Made by a program: the position numbers and the translations under genes. This document shows, in pieces, positions 22,278 through 32,011 of a stretch of DNA of 64,000 nucleotides. Each line of letters starts with the position of its first letter. Position 1 is the first letter of the stretch. Location of the stretch: NCBI GenBank assembly GCA_032622095.1, contig CP136064.1, positions 186,788,209-186,852,208 of the forward strand. Direction: 5' to 3'. The notes below the pieces were generated by a model, which was given only the letters and a program-made list of their open reading frames with translations, was not told the DNA's origin and made no database searches. The stretch is from Siphonodentalium dalli. Its lineage: Eukaryota > Mollusca > Scaphopoda > Gadilida > Siphonodentaliidae.

Positions 22278-24812
22278 TAAACAAATTCGAAATAAGATAA
22301 ACAACATGAAAAAATTTGCAAAAGAGAAATATTTTTTAAATCTGGATGAAAATTTGAAACTCAACACAGGTCCAAAGCAATTCTGGCATGTCGTGAAACA
22401 GCTGCTTAACAATTTTTCTAATAAGAGTAAAATCCCAACTCTAGAGTTTAACAACTCATTTTATGATTCTGATGAAGAAAAGGCTGAACTGTTGAACAAA
22501 ATGTTTATAATGAATAGCACCATAGACAGTTCGGAATCTGACATTCCCAATTTCGCAAATAGAACAGCATCAAATATAAGCTCGATAGAAACATCCGAAG
22601 ATGAAATTTCGACTATTCTCAAATCTTTATCTACACATAAAGCCAATGGTCCGGATGGTATCAGTAACAAAATGTTAAAGGAAAACCACAGCTCAGTATG
22701 CAAACCACTCAAAATAATATTTAATAAATCGCTGAAGAGCTGTTGTTTTCCGGACGCATGGAAACGTGCTGATGTCATACCATTGTTCAAAAAAGGAAAA
22801 TCACAAGATCCAAATAATTACAGACCCATTTCACTTCTCAGTTGTGTTGGAAAAGTTCTCGAAAGAATCGTTCACAATAAAATGTTTATACATTTGCAAT
22901 CCAGAGATCTCTTATATTCGCACCAGTCTGGTTTTATTCCCGGTCATGGAACGGAACTACAACTGATAGAAATTATTCATAATATAGTAGAAGCGCTTGA
23001 TAAAGGTGATACGACATGTGCAGTATTCTGTGATATTTCCAAAGCCTTTGACAAAGTGTGGCATCGTGGTCTTATACATAAGCTCGATAAATATGGTATT
23101 AAAGGAGATATTCTTAAATGGTCTGTGAACTACCTTGAAAATCGCAAACAACGCGTACGAATTAACTCCAGTTTTTCCAAATACGCACCTATAACAGCAG
23201 GAGTCCCCCAAGGATCCGTAATCGGGCCTCTTATGTTTCTCATATATATAAATGACATTTCGGACAATTTAGAATCCCGAGCTAGACTATTTGCCGATGA
23301 TACATGTCTCATGAATGCAAACTCTGATCTACAAACTTTAGAATCGACGATAAATAATGACATGCGGAAAATCAATGAATGGGCTGAAAAGTGGATAGTC
23401 AAATTTAATAGTGCCAAAACTAAAGTACTGCTGTTTACAAGTATAGAAAATATTATAAAACCAGATATAGTTTTCAATGGAGCTACCCTTGATTATACGC
23501 ACAGTCACACACACCTGGGTATTGACATCTCAGAAGATTTATCATGGAATATTTATATCGAAAATATATGTACTAAAGCCTATGCAAGACTTTCCCAAAT
23601 GAGAAAACTGAAATATCTTCTTAACCGTCAGACTCTCGAAATATTATATTTATCTCACGTCCGTCCATTAATGGAGTATGCTAGTTGTGTATGGTTTGGA
23701 GCACCTGACTATCTATTAAAAAGACTAGATGATATACAAATCGAAGCTGCACGTATAGTTACAGGTTGTACAAAATCGGTCCCCCATGATAGGTTGCTCT
23801 TTGAACTCGGATGGGAGAGGCTGGAAAGTAGGCGGTATGTTAAACGAATGAGTATATTTTACAATATTGCAAACGGCAAAGCCCCCGCCTACTTAACTCA
23901 GCTTCTTCCGTCAAAGGTTAAGGATAAATGTGATTACGAACTGAGAAATGCATCAAATTTAAATCGTCCCATTTCAAATAGCAAAAGAACAGATAAAACT
24001 TTCTTCCCCACATGCGTTATGGATTGGAACAAATTGGATGAAAAAAAAGAAAGAAACATTCCACTCGATAGGTTCAAGAAAGCACTAGTAACTAAGCCAT
24101 TAAAACCACCAACATATTTTTCATATGGTAAACGGCTATTGAACATCCTTCATTGTAAACTGAGGTGTGAATGTAGTAATCTACAAGCTGATAAACTTCA
24201 AAATTATATAGCAATTTCTGCTACATGTAGATGTGGACATTCTGTAGAAAATGCTTTCCACTATTTTTTTGAATGCCACCTACACTTTGAAGAAAGAATT
24301 ACACTTCGTAATAATCTTCTGCGCTTTAATATACATTCAGTTAAAACACTAATATTTGGGGACCCGAACTTAAAACAATTAGAAAATGAACATATCTTTA
24401 AAGCTGTGCAAAATTACTTACGAGATACAACTCAAGAGGAAAATCCGACAAAGTTCTATTAAGACGCTCGCATCATTTGAATGCAAATTGTAAAAATGTT
24501 AACAATGCACCATGAGGTACATGTATCACATTTAAAACAGCTACTTGAAATCATTATTGAAATTATTTAGAATTGGTGGGGTGGTGAGACTATACAAACT
24601 ATTTTTCAAATAATATAAAATGATATACTGTATGTATACACTTGTAAATATGTTATACCTATTGTGTTGACAACCCCAATTATTATGTATCAGTGTTATA
24701 ACGGCAATTGGGAGAGGGGGTTATGTATAAGTGGATCGCACTTGTCCTCCAATCCCAATGCCAATCTGTATTGTTATATACTTATTGGTAATAAATATGT
24801 TTAAACTAAACT
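22278..24812 (+). mobile_element. 5'-truncated LINE with perfect 15-bp target-site duplication
   Basis: The sequence aactacacacacgta occurs at 22263-22277 and again at 24813-24827, exactly bracketing the insertion inside the P1 element. The reading frame of ORF2 is open from the very first inserted codons, so truncation removed the 5' part, including ORF1 and the endonuclease. The 3' UTR (24463-24812) ends ttaaactaaact. Truncation and variable-length TSDs are the hallmark of target-primed reverse transcription. The intact remaining ORF shows that the insertion is young. Confidence 0.95.
22306..24462 (+). CDS. Reverse transcriptase (partial LINE ORF2, 718 aa from first Met)
   Basis: Reverse transcriptase of a CR1/Jockey-like LINE. 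Residues about 105-340 hold the RT: NGPDGIS, VIPLFKKG, NYRPISLLS, FCDISKAFD (D243), AGVPQGSVIGPLMFLIYIND and FADD (329-332). A thumb-like region and a C-terminal zinc motif follow, C641-x-C643-x8-H652-x4-C657. The endonuclease expected upstream is absent because the copy is 5'-truncated. The frame is open back to 22279, so the ATG used here is probably an internal Met rather than the original start. No stop or frameshift is present. It differs strongly from the LINE at 12.7-17.7 kb, so the two are separate families. Confidence 0.95.
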   Translation: MKKFAKEKYFLNLDENLKLNTGPKQFWHVVKQLLNNFSNKSKIPTLEFNNSFYDSDEEKAELLNKMFIMNSTIDSSESDIPNFANRTASNISSIETSEDEISTILKSLSTHKANGPDGISNKMLKENHSSVCKPLKIIFNKSLKSCCFPDAWKRADVIPLFKKGKSQDPNNYRPISLLSCVGKVLERIVHNKMFIHLQSRDLLYSHQSGFIPGHGTELQLIEIIHNIVEALDKGDTTCAVFCDISKAFDKVWHRGLIHKLDKYGIKGDILKWSVNYLENRKQRVRINSSFSKYAPITAGVPQGSVIGPLMFLIYINDISDNLESRARLFADDTCLMNANSDLQTLESTINNDMRKINEWAEKWIVKFNSAKTKVLLFTSIENIIKPDIVFNGATLDYTHSHTHLGIDISEDLSWNIYIENICTKAYARLSQMRKLKYLLNRQTLEILYLSHVRPLMEYASCVWFGAPDYLLKRLDDIQIEAARIVTGCTKSVPHDRLLFELGWERLESRRYVKRMSIFYNIANGKAPAYLTQLLPSKVKDKCDYELRNASNLNRPISNSKRTDKTFFPTCVMDWNKLDEKKERNIPLDRFKKALVTKPLKPPTYFSYGKRLLNILHCKLRCECSNLQADKLQNYIAISATCRCGHSVENAFHYFFECHLHFEERITLRNNLLRFNIHSVKTLIFGDPNLKQLENEHIFKAVQNYLRDTTQEENPTKFY

Positions 24813-24940
24813 AACTACACACACGTACCAAGTTTGGTCCCGATCGGTCGAGAATCGTAGATTTGTATAAATGACAAACATACAAACATACAGACAAACA
24901 TACAAACATACAGACAGAGGTCTTCAAAATATATATGAGA

Positions 24941-25510
24941 CTAGCCGATGAGCCCGACGTTGTCCGGGCTATTAAAAAACCAAATTTCAAGTCGATAGCT
25001 CTACATAGCCCGACGTTGTCCGGGCTATTCAAAAACCAAATTTCAAGTCGATAGCTCTACCCGTTTCCGAGATCTGGTCTGCGCATGCGCGAAGCTGGCG
25101 TCGCACGGGCTCGGCGACCCGATAAAATTCGTATCCGGGGCAAGATACATTCACATATCAAATTTCAAGTCGATAGCTCCACCCGTTTCCGAGATCTGGT
25201 CTGCGCATGCGCGAAGCTGGCGTCGCACGGGCTCGGCGACCCGATAAAATTCGTATCCGGGGCAAGATACATTCACATAGCAAATTTCAAGTCGATAGCT
25301 CCACCCGTTTCCGAGATCTCGTCTGCGCATGCGCGAAGCGGGCGCCACGCGGGCTCGCCAATACGACAACGTCCACCGCCTGGTCAAACTACACACACGT
25401 ACCAAGTTTCGTCCCGATCGGTCGAGAATCGTAGATTTGTATAAATGACAAACATACAGACAAACATACAGACAAACATACAGACAGAGGTCTTCAAAAT
25501 ATATATGAGA
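24941..25510 (+). mobile_element. P1 element copy b
   Basis: A complete copy: start ctagccgatgagcccgacg with a duplicated start segment, then core units beginning at about 25040, 25161 and 25283 (period 122 bp). The accaagtttcgtcccgatcg block, a cagacaaacata microsatellite and the tail ending atatatgaga follow. Its right end directly abuts the left end of copy c. Each core unit carries tgcgcatgcgcg. Confidence 0.85.
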
Positions 25511-26055
25511 CTAGCCGATGAGCCCGACGTTGTCCGGGCTATTCAAAAACCAAATTTCAAGTCGATAGCTCCACCCGTTTCCGATATCTGGTCTGCGCAT
25601 GCGATAGCTCTACCCGTTTCTGAGATCTGGTCTGCGCATGCGCGAAGCTGGCGTCGCACGGGCTCGGCGACCCGATAAAATTCGTACCCGGGGCAAGATA
25701 CATTCACATACCAAATTTCAAGTCGATAGCTCCACCCGTTTCCGAGATCTCGTCTGCGCATGCGCGAAGCTGGCGTCGCACGGGGTCGGCGACCCGATAA
25801 AATTCGTATCCGGGGCAAGATACATTCACATAGCAAATTTCAAGTCGATAGCTCCACCCATTTCCGAGATCTCGTCTGCGCAAGCGCTGCACGGGCGTCG
25901 CACGGGCTCGCCAATACGACAACGACGACCGCCTGGTCAAACTACACGCACGTACCAAGTTTCGTCCCGATCGGTCGAGAATCGTAGATTTGTATTAATG
26001 ACAGACAGACAGACAGACAAACATACAGACAGAGGTCTTCAAAATATATATGAGA
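25511..26055 (+). mobile_element. P1 element copy c
   Basis: Same order as copy b, with an aberrant internal junction near 25598, where a core unit is cut after gcgcatgcg. One terminal block differs slightly (caagcgctgcacgggcgtc). The microsatellite is (acag)n at about 26000-26030. It abuts copy d. Confidence 0.8.
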
Positions 26056-26454
26056 CTAGCCGATGAGCCCGACGTTGTGCGGGCTATTCAAAAACAAAAT
26101 TTCAAGTCGATAGCTCTACCCGTTTCCGAGATCTGGTCTGCGCATGCGCGAAGCTGGCGTCGCACGGACTCGGCGATCCGATAAAATTCGTATCCGGGGC
26201 AAGATACATTCACATAGCAAATTTCAAGTCGATATCTCCACCCGTTTCCGAGATCTCGTCTGCGCATGCGCGAAGCGGGCGCCGCACGGGCTCGCCAATA
26301 CGACAACGTTCACCGCCTGGTCAAACTACACACACGTACCAAGTTTCGTCCCGATCGGTCGAGAATCGTAGATTTGTATTAATGACAGACAGACAGACAG
26401 ACAGACAAACAAACAAACAAACATACAGACAGAGGTCTTCAAAATATATATGAG

Positions 26455-26455
<1 letters not shown>
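26056..26455 (+). mobile_element. P1 element copy d
   Basis: A shorter copy with two core units (about 26095 and 26217), the cgtcccgatcggtcgagaat block, and an (acag)(acaa) microsatellite at about 26384-26430. A (TA)n run (26456-26490) separates it from the next copy. Confidence 0.8.
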
Positions 26456-26490
<35 letters not shown>

Positions 26491-26491
<1 letters not shown>

Positions 26492-26815
26492 TAGAAGGTG
26501 ACCCGACTTCGTCCGGGCTATTAAAAAACCAAATTTCAAGTCGATTGCTCCACCCGTTTCCTAGATCTGGTCTGCGCATGCGCGAAGCTGGTGTCGCACG
26601 TGCTCGGCGACCCGATAAAATTCGTATCCGGGGCAAGATACATTCACATTCCAAATTTAAAGTCAATATCTCAACCCGTTTCCGAGATCTCGTCTGCGCG
26701 TGCGCGAAGCTGGCGTCGCACGTGCTCGGCGACCCGATAAAATTCGTATCCGGGGCAAGATACATTCACATACCAAATTTCAAGTCGATAGCTACACCCG
26801 TTTCCGAGATATATA
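26491..26815 (+). mobile_element. P1 variant copy e, fused to U repeat
   Basis: This copy starts with a variant left end, ctagaaggtgacccgacttc, whose hairpin is changed. It has core units at about 26530 and 26655 and the start of another at about 26775. Near 26810 the sequence switches into the second U repeat without the usual P1 right end, so it is truncated or recombinant. Confidence 0.65.
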
Positions 26816-27366
26816 GCCCAATGTCATTTGCGGATACCTCGGCCGGTGATGAGTTAACGCGACACAGTCAAATGCATCGGCAGGGTGAGAGTTAACGTAA
26901 TCTAACTTTATGACCTCTGACGACGTCATAGAAATTACGCATTGATTTTATCCTGATAAAAGCATCGTACCACTTGTACCTAATAATTGAGGCAGATAAC
27001 TAAAACGGATACATACATATTATATATCGTTGGAAAGATGAAGCCACACAGATTCTAACCGTGCAAATTATATGACTGGCAATTTATTATTCGCGCTATA
27101 TCGAATCGATTTGTGAGCACCGAACTGAAATATATTAGCGCAAAAACGGCGTAAAAATAGATTTGACCTCCGCACGTGAAAAGTTGACCTCGCACGGACA
27201 AATAAATATGCCTATGTTCGTCTCCGGCCGAAAACACATCCAAATACCAAATTTCATCGAAATTGGCTTAGTCGTTTTCGAGTCCATCGATTTCAAACAC
27301 ACACACACACACACACACAAACAAACAAACACATACACACACAGATCTTTCAAAATATATAATAGA
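26816..27366 (+). mobile_element. U repeat, copy 2
   Basis: A direct homologue of 21440-21940: shared blocks include agtcaaatgcatcggc, tgacctctgacgacgtcata, cattatatatcgttggaaag and the tail cacagatctttcaaaatata. An (ac)n microsatellite with acaa units lies at 27296-27345. Together the two U copies bracket the plus-oriented P1 array. Confidence 0.8.
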
Positions 27367-27420
27367 TATACCAGTTTGAAAATTCAAACCCAATGGGGCT
27401 GCAAATGGAACTTCCCAGAC

Positions 27421-27514
27421 TGAATTATAGTATTTAAATCATATTGTATGTCATATATAGTGTTATTAAAACCGTATATCAAGGCACTATAAAAAAATAA
27501 TCGAAAATTAAATG
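27421..27514. mobile_element. MITE-A partial copy
   Basis: The sequence gtgttattaaaaccgtatat through tcgaaaattaaatgggcctt matches the right end of MITE-A at 4540-4624, with small differences. The left end is missing. Confidence 0.65.
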
Positions 27515-27519
27515 GGCCT

Positions 27520-28690
27520 TCCCAGGCTGTTTGATCTTGTTAAAGAGTTAAACTTATATGCTGTATAGTTGGAAATTATAACGTGGACCCCGGCACCCTG
27601 CCCCAACATAGCCCCTGGGCCAAGCACATATATACAGATAAATTATTAAATCTATCTTCCACAAATAACCAAGGCTTAAGATATTTCACATATGCAACAC
27701 ATAATATATTGTCGATCAATGTGGAAATGAACTATGTAATCCTAGTTTCGATATCAAAGTACAAAATATAGGATTTGATTAAATTCTCAAATCTGGACTG
27801 CGCCCTAGTATGTATACACCAGAAACCTAGTTAACATTAATATAACAATTAGTAATACGTACACCTTTTCTTAAATTTCACTACAAATGACTTTGAGTGC
27901 ATCCTCCATAAATATAATGAGAAAATCATCAAGCTTTAAATTCGGTTTGGAGTATAGGCCTACAATGAGCTGACTACATTATATGTCCACTATATATGAC
28001 TATGACTGATTTTTCCACAATATTTGACCTGTGTGTATATTTAGATATGATCGTTCATATATACATTTGAAGTTTCAGACACAATTTTTTTTAATTTAAT
28101 CTTCAAATGTCCTCTTTGAAATAAATCAACACTGGAATCGACAGGCAAATATGATTATGTCATAAAGCATCAAAGTTATGATGGCATGTGTACACACGTT
28201 TCAATGAATAGTTTTTTCTCATTTGGGGTGGTTGGGGCGGGGGGGGGGGGCATTAAAAAAAAATAGAGCTGATAATTATAAATAATTGTATATAGTAGGT
28301 CATATACCATACAAACAAATTGGCTCTTAAGCTGTTGATAATAATATTTGTTTCGCTCCAAAAAACTACGAGAATCCGTAATCTAAATTGGGTATCCATC
28401 TGCAAATATGCTAACATATCCTCAAATATTTATAGATATCTGCAATTATTTGAAGATGTCTTCAAATATTTAGAGATATCTTTAAATATGTTAGTTTACG
28501 TTAATTCTGGCTGCCCATACACATCATTGGTTGATTGTCGCTCTTTGACAAAGAGAATGCTTATATTCTTGTCAGATCGAGCAAGGTTTTCGTACATGCA
28601 TGGTGCGTAGAATTCAGGGATCGATGTGGCTAGAGATAGCTAGGTTATCTGTTAGGGGGTCCACTTTAGTATTGCTGAATTGGTCATTGT
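27520..28690. other. AT-rich non-coding stretch
   Basis: Short open frames lack protein-like composition. A G-run lies at about 28230-28250, and tcaaatatttatagatatct-like short repeats occur at 28420-28490. No gene was recognised. Confidence 0.4.
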
Positions 28691-28850
28691 CGCATGGTTT
28701 TGTGCAAAAAGACACACATGATCTCCTATATATATAAACGTGTAAAAAGACAACAGGATGTCCTATATAAAAGGGCACAAAGACACTTGGATCTCATATA
28801 TATACGTGCAAAAAAAACAAAACACCATGGATATCTCATATATATTTTGA
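28690..28850 (+). repeat. Short degenerate tandem repeat (gcaaaaagacac type), left part
   Basis: Units like tatataaacgtgcaaaaaga followed by ggatctc recur about every 45-50 bp. The same repeat resumes at 30910-30990 beyond the inverted P1 array. This indicates that the array inserted into this tandem repeat. Confidence 0.6.
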
Positions 28851-29384
28851 AGACCTCTGTCTGTCTGTCTGGTATGCATGTCCTTTATAGAATCGAAAAC
28901 GGCTGGCTCGATTGAGTTCAAACTTCATATCTAAGGGTAAAATCCAACGGACACCGTCGGCGTCGCGTTTTGGAGAAGCTCAGACCACCCGTTCTCCACT
29001 CTCAGTCACAAAAAACGGCACTGCGGTGGTTAATCAAGTGATAATTTAATGAGCGTTTGTTTTTGACGCATCGCTATAAAGAGCGTTTATTTACCATTCA
29101 ACATTATTAGCATCTGCAGAGAGATATACGGGAACTCGGAAACGGGTGGACTCGTGGAGCTATCGACTTGAAATTTGCTATGTGAATGTATCTTGCCCCG
29201 GATACAAATTTTATCGGGTCGCCGAGCCCGTGCGACGCAAGCTTCGCGCATGCGCAGACCAGATCTCGGAAACGGGTGGAGCTATCGACTTGAAATTTGG
29301 TTACCAGATCTCGGAAACGGGTGGAGCTATCGACTTGAAATTTGGTTTTTGAATAGCCCGGACAACGTCGGGCTCATCGGCTAG
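28849..29384 (-). mobile_element. P1 element copy f (minus strand, chimeric)
   Basis: It reads as the reverse complement of P1: the microsatellite side (gaagacctctgtctgtctg) is at the left and the left-end hairpin (gcccggacaacgtcgggc) at the right. Between about 28890 and 29125 it carries unrelated or highly diverged sequence in place of the usual block, so it is either a subfamily member or a recombinant. Confidence 0.7.
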
Positions 29385-30041
29385 TCTCATATATATTTTG
29401 AAGACCTCTGTCTGTTTGTTTGTCATTTATACAAATCTACGATTCTCGACCGATCGGGACGAAACTTGGTACGTGTGTGTAGTTTGACCAGGCGGTAGAC
29501 GTTGTCGTATTGGCGAGCCCGTGCGGCGCCCACTTCGCGCATGCGCAGACGAGATCTCGGAAACGGGTGGAGCTATCGACTTGAAATTTGCTATGTGCAT
29601 GTATCTTGCCCCGGATACGAATTTTATCGGGTCGCCGAGCCCGTGCGACACCAGCTTTGCGCATGCGCAGACGAGATCTCGGAAACGGGTGGAGCTATCG
29701 ACTTGAAATTTGCTATGTGAATGTATCTTGCCCCGGATGCGAATTTTATCGGGTCGCCGAGCCCGTGCGACGCCAGCTTCGCGCATGCGCAGACGAGATC
29801 TCGGAAACGGGTGGAGCTATCGACTTGAAATTTGCTATGTGAATGTATCTTGCCCCGGATACGATTTTTATCGGGTCGCCGAGCCCGTGCGACACAAGCT
29901 TCGCGCATGCGCAGACCAGATCTCGGAAACGGGTGGAGCTATCGACTTGAAATTTGGTTACCAGATCTCGGAAACGGGTGGAGCTATCGACTTGAAATTT
30001 GGTTTTTGAATAGCCCGGACAACGTCGGGCTCATCGGCTAG
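29385..30041 (-). mobile_element. P1 element copy g (minus strand)
   Basis: A complete inverted copy: tail, microsatellite, gtcccgatcg block (as complement), four core units of about 122 bp, one shortened unit and the left-end hairpin. It is almost identical to copy h over its shared length, implying a recent tandem duplication. Core units carry cgcgcatgcgca. Confidence 0.85.
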
Positions 30042-30909
30042 TCTCATATATATTTTGAAGACCTCTGTCTGTTTGTTTGTCATGTATACAAATCTACGAT
30101 TCTCGACCGATCGGGACGAAACTTGGTACGTGTGTGTAGTTTGACCAGGCGGTGGACGTTGTCGTATTGGCGAGCCCGTGCGGCGCCCGCTTCGCGCATG
30201 CGCAGACGAGATCTCGGAAACGGGTGGAGCTATCGACTTGAAATTGGCTATGTGCATGTATCTTGCCCCGGATACGAATTTTATCGGGTCGCCGAGCCCG
30301 TGCGACACCAGCTTCGCGCATGCGCAGACGAGATCTCGGAAACGGGTGGAGCTATCGACTTGAAATTTGCTATGTGAATGTATCTTGCCCCGGATGCGAA
30401 TTTTATCGGGTCGCCGAGCCCGTGCGACGCCAGCTTCGCGCATGCGCAGACGAGATCTCGGAAACGTGTGGAGCTATCGACTTGAAATTTGCTATGTGAA
30501 TGTATCTTGCCCCGGATACGATTTTTATCGGGTCGCCGAGCCCGTGCGACACAAGCTTCGCGCATGCGCAGACCAGATCTCGGAGCTATCGACTTGAAAT
30601 TTGGTTTTTGAATAGCCCGGACAACGTCGGGCTGGGCAGAGCTATCGACTGCAGACGAGATCTAGGAAACGGGTGGAGCTATCTACTTGAAATTTGGTAT
30701 GTGAATGTATCTTGCCCCGGATACGAATTTTATCGGGTCGCCGAGCCCGTGCGACGCCAGCTTCGCACATGCGCAGACCAGATCTCGGAAACGGGTAGAG
30801 CTATCGACTTGAAATTTGGTTTTTGAATAGCCCGGACAACGTCGGGCTGGCCCCGGGTAGAGCTATCTTTTGGTTGAATAGCCCGGACAACGTCGGGCTC
30901 ATCGGCTAG
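30042..30909 (-). mobile_element. P1 element copy h (minus strand)
   Basis: The first 550 bp nearly duplicate copy g. The remainder (about 30590-30909) contains a rearranged set of extra left-end hairpins (gacaacgtcgggctgg) and one more core unit. It ends at ctcatcggctag (30909), where the gcaaaaagacac tandem repeat resumes. Confidence 0.8.
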
Positions 30910-30990
30910 TCATATGATATATAAACGTGCAAAAAGACACCAGGATCTCCTATAGGCATATATACGTCCAAAAATGTGCCCAAAAAAAAG
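30910..30990 (+). repeat. Short degenerate tandem repeat (gcaaaaagacac type), right part
   Basis: A continuation of the repeat seen at 28690-28850 (atataaacgtgcaaaaagac, then ggatctcc), interrupted by the inverted P1 array. Confidence 0.6.
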
Positions 30991-31690
30991 TCACCCATCA
31001 TCTAATAGGATACGGATCGAACTGCGATGCAAGTCAAACTCAAAGAAAACGAAATGCCCATTCAAATTCCATTGAAAGTCCACTCCGATCCAAAACAAAT
31101 GCTTATTATAACAACAATAATTAGCAGACGACTAATCTAAAATCCCGTTTCTTTGTTGGTGATATTAATTTCGAGATGCTGGGTGTCTTTTTGCACCTTT
31201 GAGATATCCTGGCTGACTTTTTGCACCTTTGAGAGATCTGTGTCGTTTTGCACGATACCATGCACATGCGCTAATGACTATAAGTATTCATGCAGCCTTA
31301 TTGGCCTATAAGGCTATATAGTATTCCGTTGAACCAGACACAAATTTCCTTGTCACGGAAGTCCCAGTTGCATTCCATTTGCCTTGGGTTGGAATTTTAT
31401 AACAGGTACCGGTACCTCAGATTTTCCAACTGTTGGAAATTCCAACCTGGCAGCACCCCCCCCCCCCCCAATATTGAAAATTAAGAAAGTAATAAAATAT
31501 GTTACTTTATATATTTAATAAAAAAAATTCGCGGAGCAGCTGAACCTCAATGACATAGACTAAATATATATCTTCATCTATGTCAGTCATCCAAAAAGCT
31601 ATTATGTCAGTGCCAAGTTGACTAAATCGATAGCCTACCGATGCTCATCTAGTACCAGACTATTGAGACTAATATTATCCTGGAACAAAT
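30991..31690. other. Non-coding stretch upstream of the FAAP20-like gene
   Basis: It contains two short repeats of the type gactttttgcacctttgaga (31170-31240) and a run of 14 C at 31456-31469. No coding exon was recognised. Confidence 0.4.
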
Positions 31691-31699
31691 TTCTCTACC

Positions 31700-31796
31700 A
31701 TGGATTGGGAAACAGCTGATTGCACCGCTTCCGGTAAATTTTTCACCGGTTTCGTGAATTCGAAATCTTGATAACGGATCACACAAAAACCTCATA
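31700..31796 (+). promoter_or_regulatory. Candidate promoter / 5' UTR of the FAAP20-like gene
   Basis: Directly upstream of the proposed start codon are an inverted CCAAT box (attgg, about 31704) and an ETS-type core (cttccggt, about 31728), both common in housekeeping and DNA-repair promoters. No TATA box is evident at a fitting distance. This is motif-based only. Confidence 0.3.
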
Positions 31797-32011
31797 ATGT
31801 CTCGACAGAAGCTCAAACTGAAGGATAGAAAACAATCAAAGAATAGCAGCGGTGCTGCCAGACCCATTAAGACAATTGTAGAACAAGCAGCCGATGTAAA
31901 TGAAGAAAATATGGACAATTTTGGAAATCATGTCAATGATGATGTTGTGACAGTGATAATGGATCACCCAGCATTGTCATTGGTTCCATCCATTACTAAT
32001 AATGACTTACC
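31797..32011 (+). CDS. FAAP20: FAAP20-like exon 1 (proposed)
   Basis: ATG within ataATGt opens a basic N-terminus (MSRQKLKLKDRKQSK), followed by an acidic stretch and DHPALSLVPS. The donor cc|GTATGT at 32012 leaves phase 2, which matches the exon 2 acceptor phase exactly. A second possible donor at 32049 (ctg|GTAACT) leaves phase 0, which would put a stop early in exon 2, so it is disfavoured. Assignment to this gene rests on strand, phase and composition, not on recognised homology. Confidence 0.5.

Larger units (their letters stand above)
21941..24940 (+). mobile_element. P1 element copy a, split by a LINE insertion
   Basis: It starts ctagccgatgagcccgacg with the hairpin gcccgacgttgtccgggc, and the start segment is partly duplicated. 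Two core units of about 122 bp follow, then the block cgacaacgtccaccgcctgg. The copy is interrupted at 22278 by the truncated LINE and resumes at 24813 with the accaagtttggtcccgatcg block. It ends in an (acag/acaa)-type microsatellite and the tail ggtcttcaaaatatatatga. Without the LINE it is about 465 bp. The architecture resembles pearl/HINE elements. Confidence 0.8.

Noticed and set aside
22306-24462. Complete, functional retrotransposon at 22-24.8 kb
   Set aside because: The copy begins inside ORF2 at the target-site duplication. The endonuclease and ORF1 are absent, so it is a dead-on-arrival insertion despite the long intact frame.
25085-30565. Many overlapping open frames on both strands coding for similar peptides (for example starting MREAGVARARRPDK)
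   Set aside because: They are produced by the GC-rich 122-bp P1 core repeat, which has open frames in several frames and both strands at once. There is no start context, no conservation beyond the DNA repeat and no splice structure.
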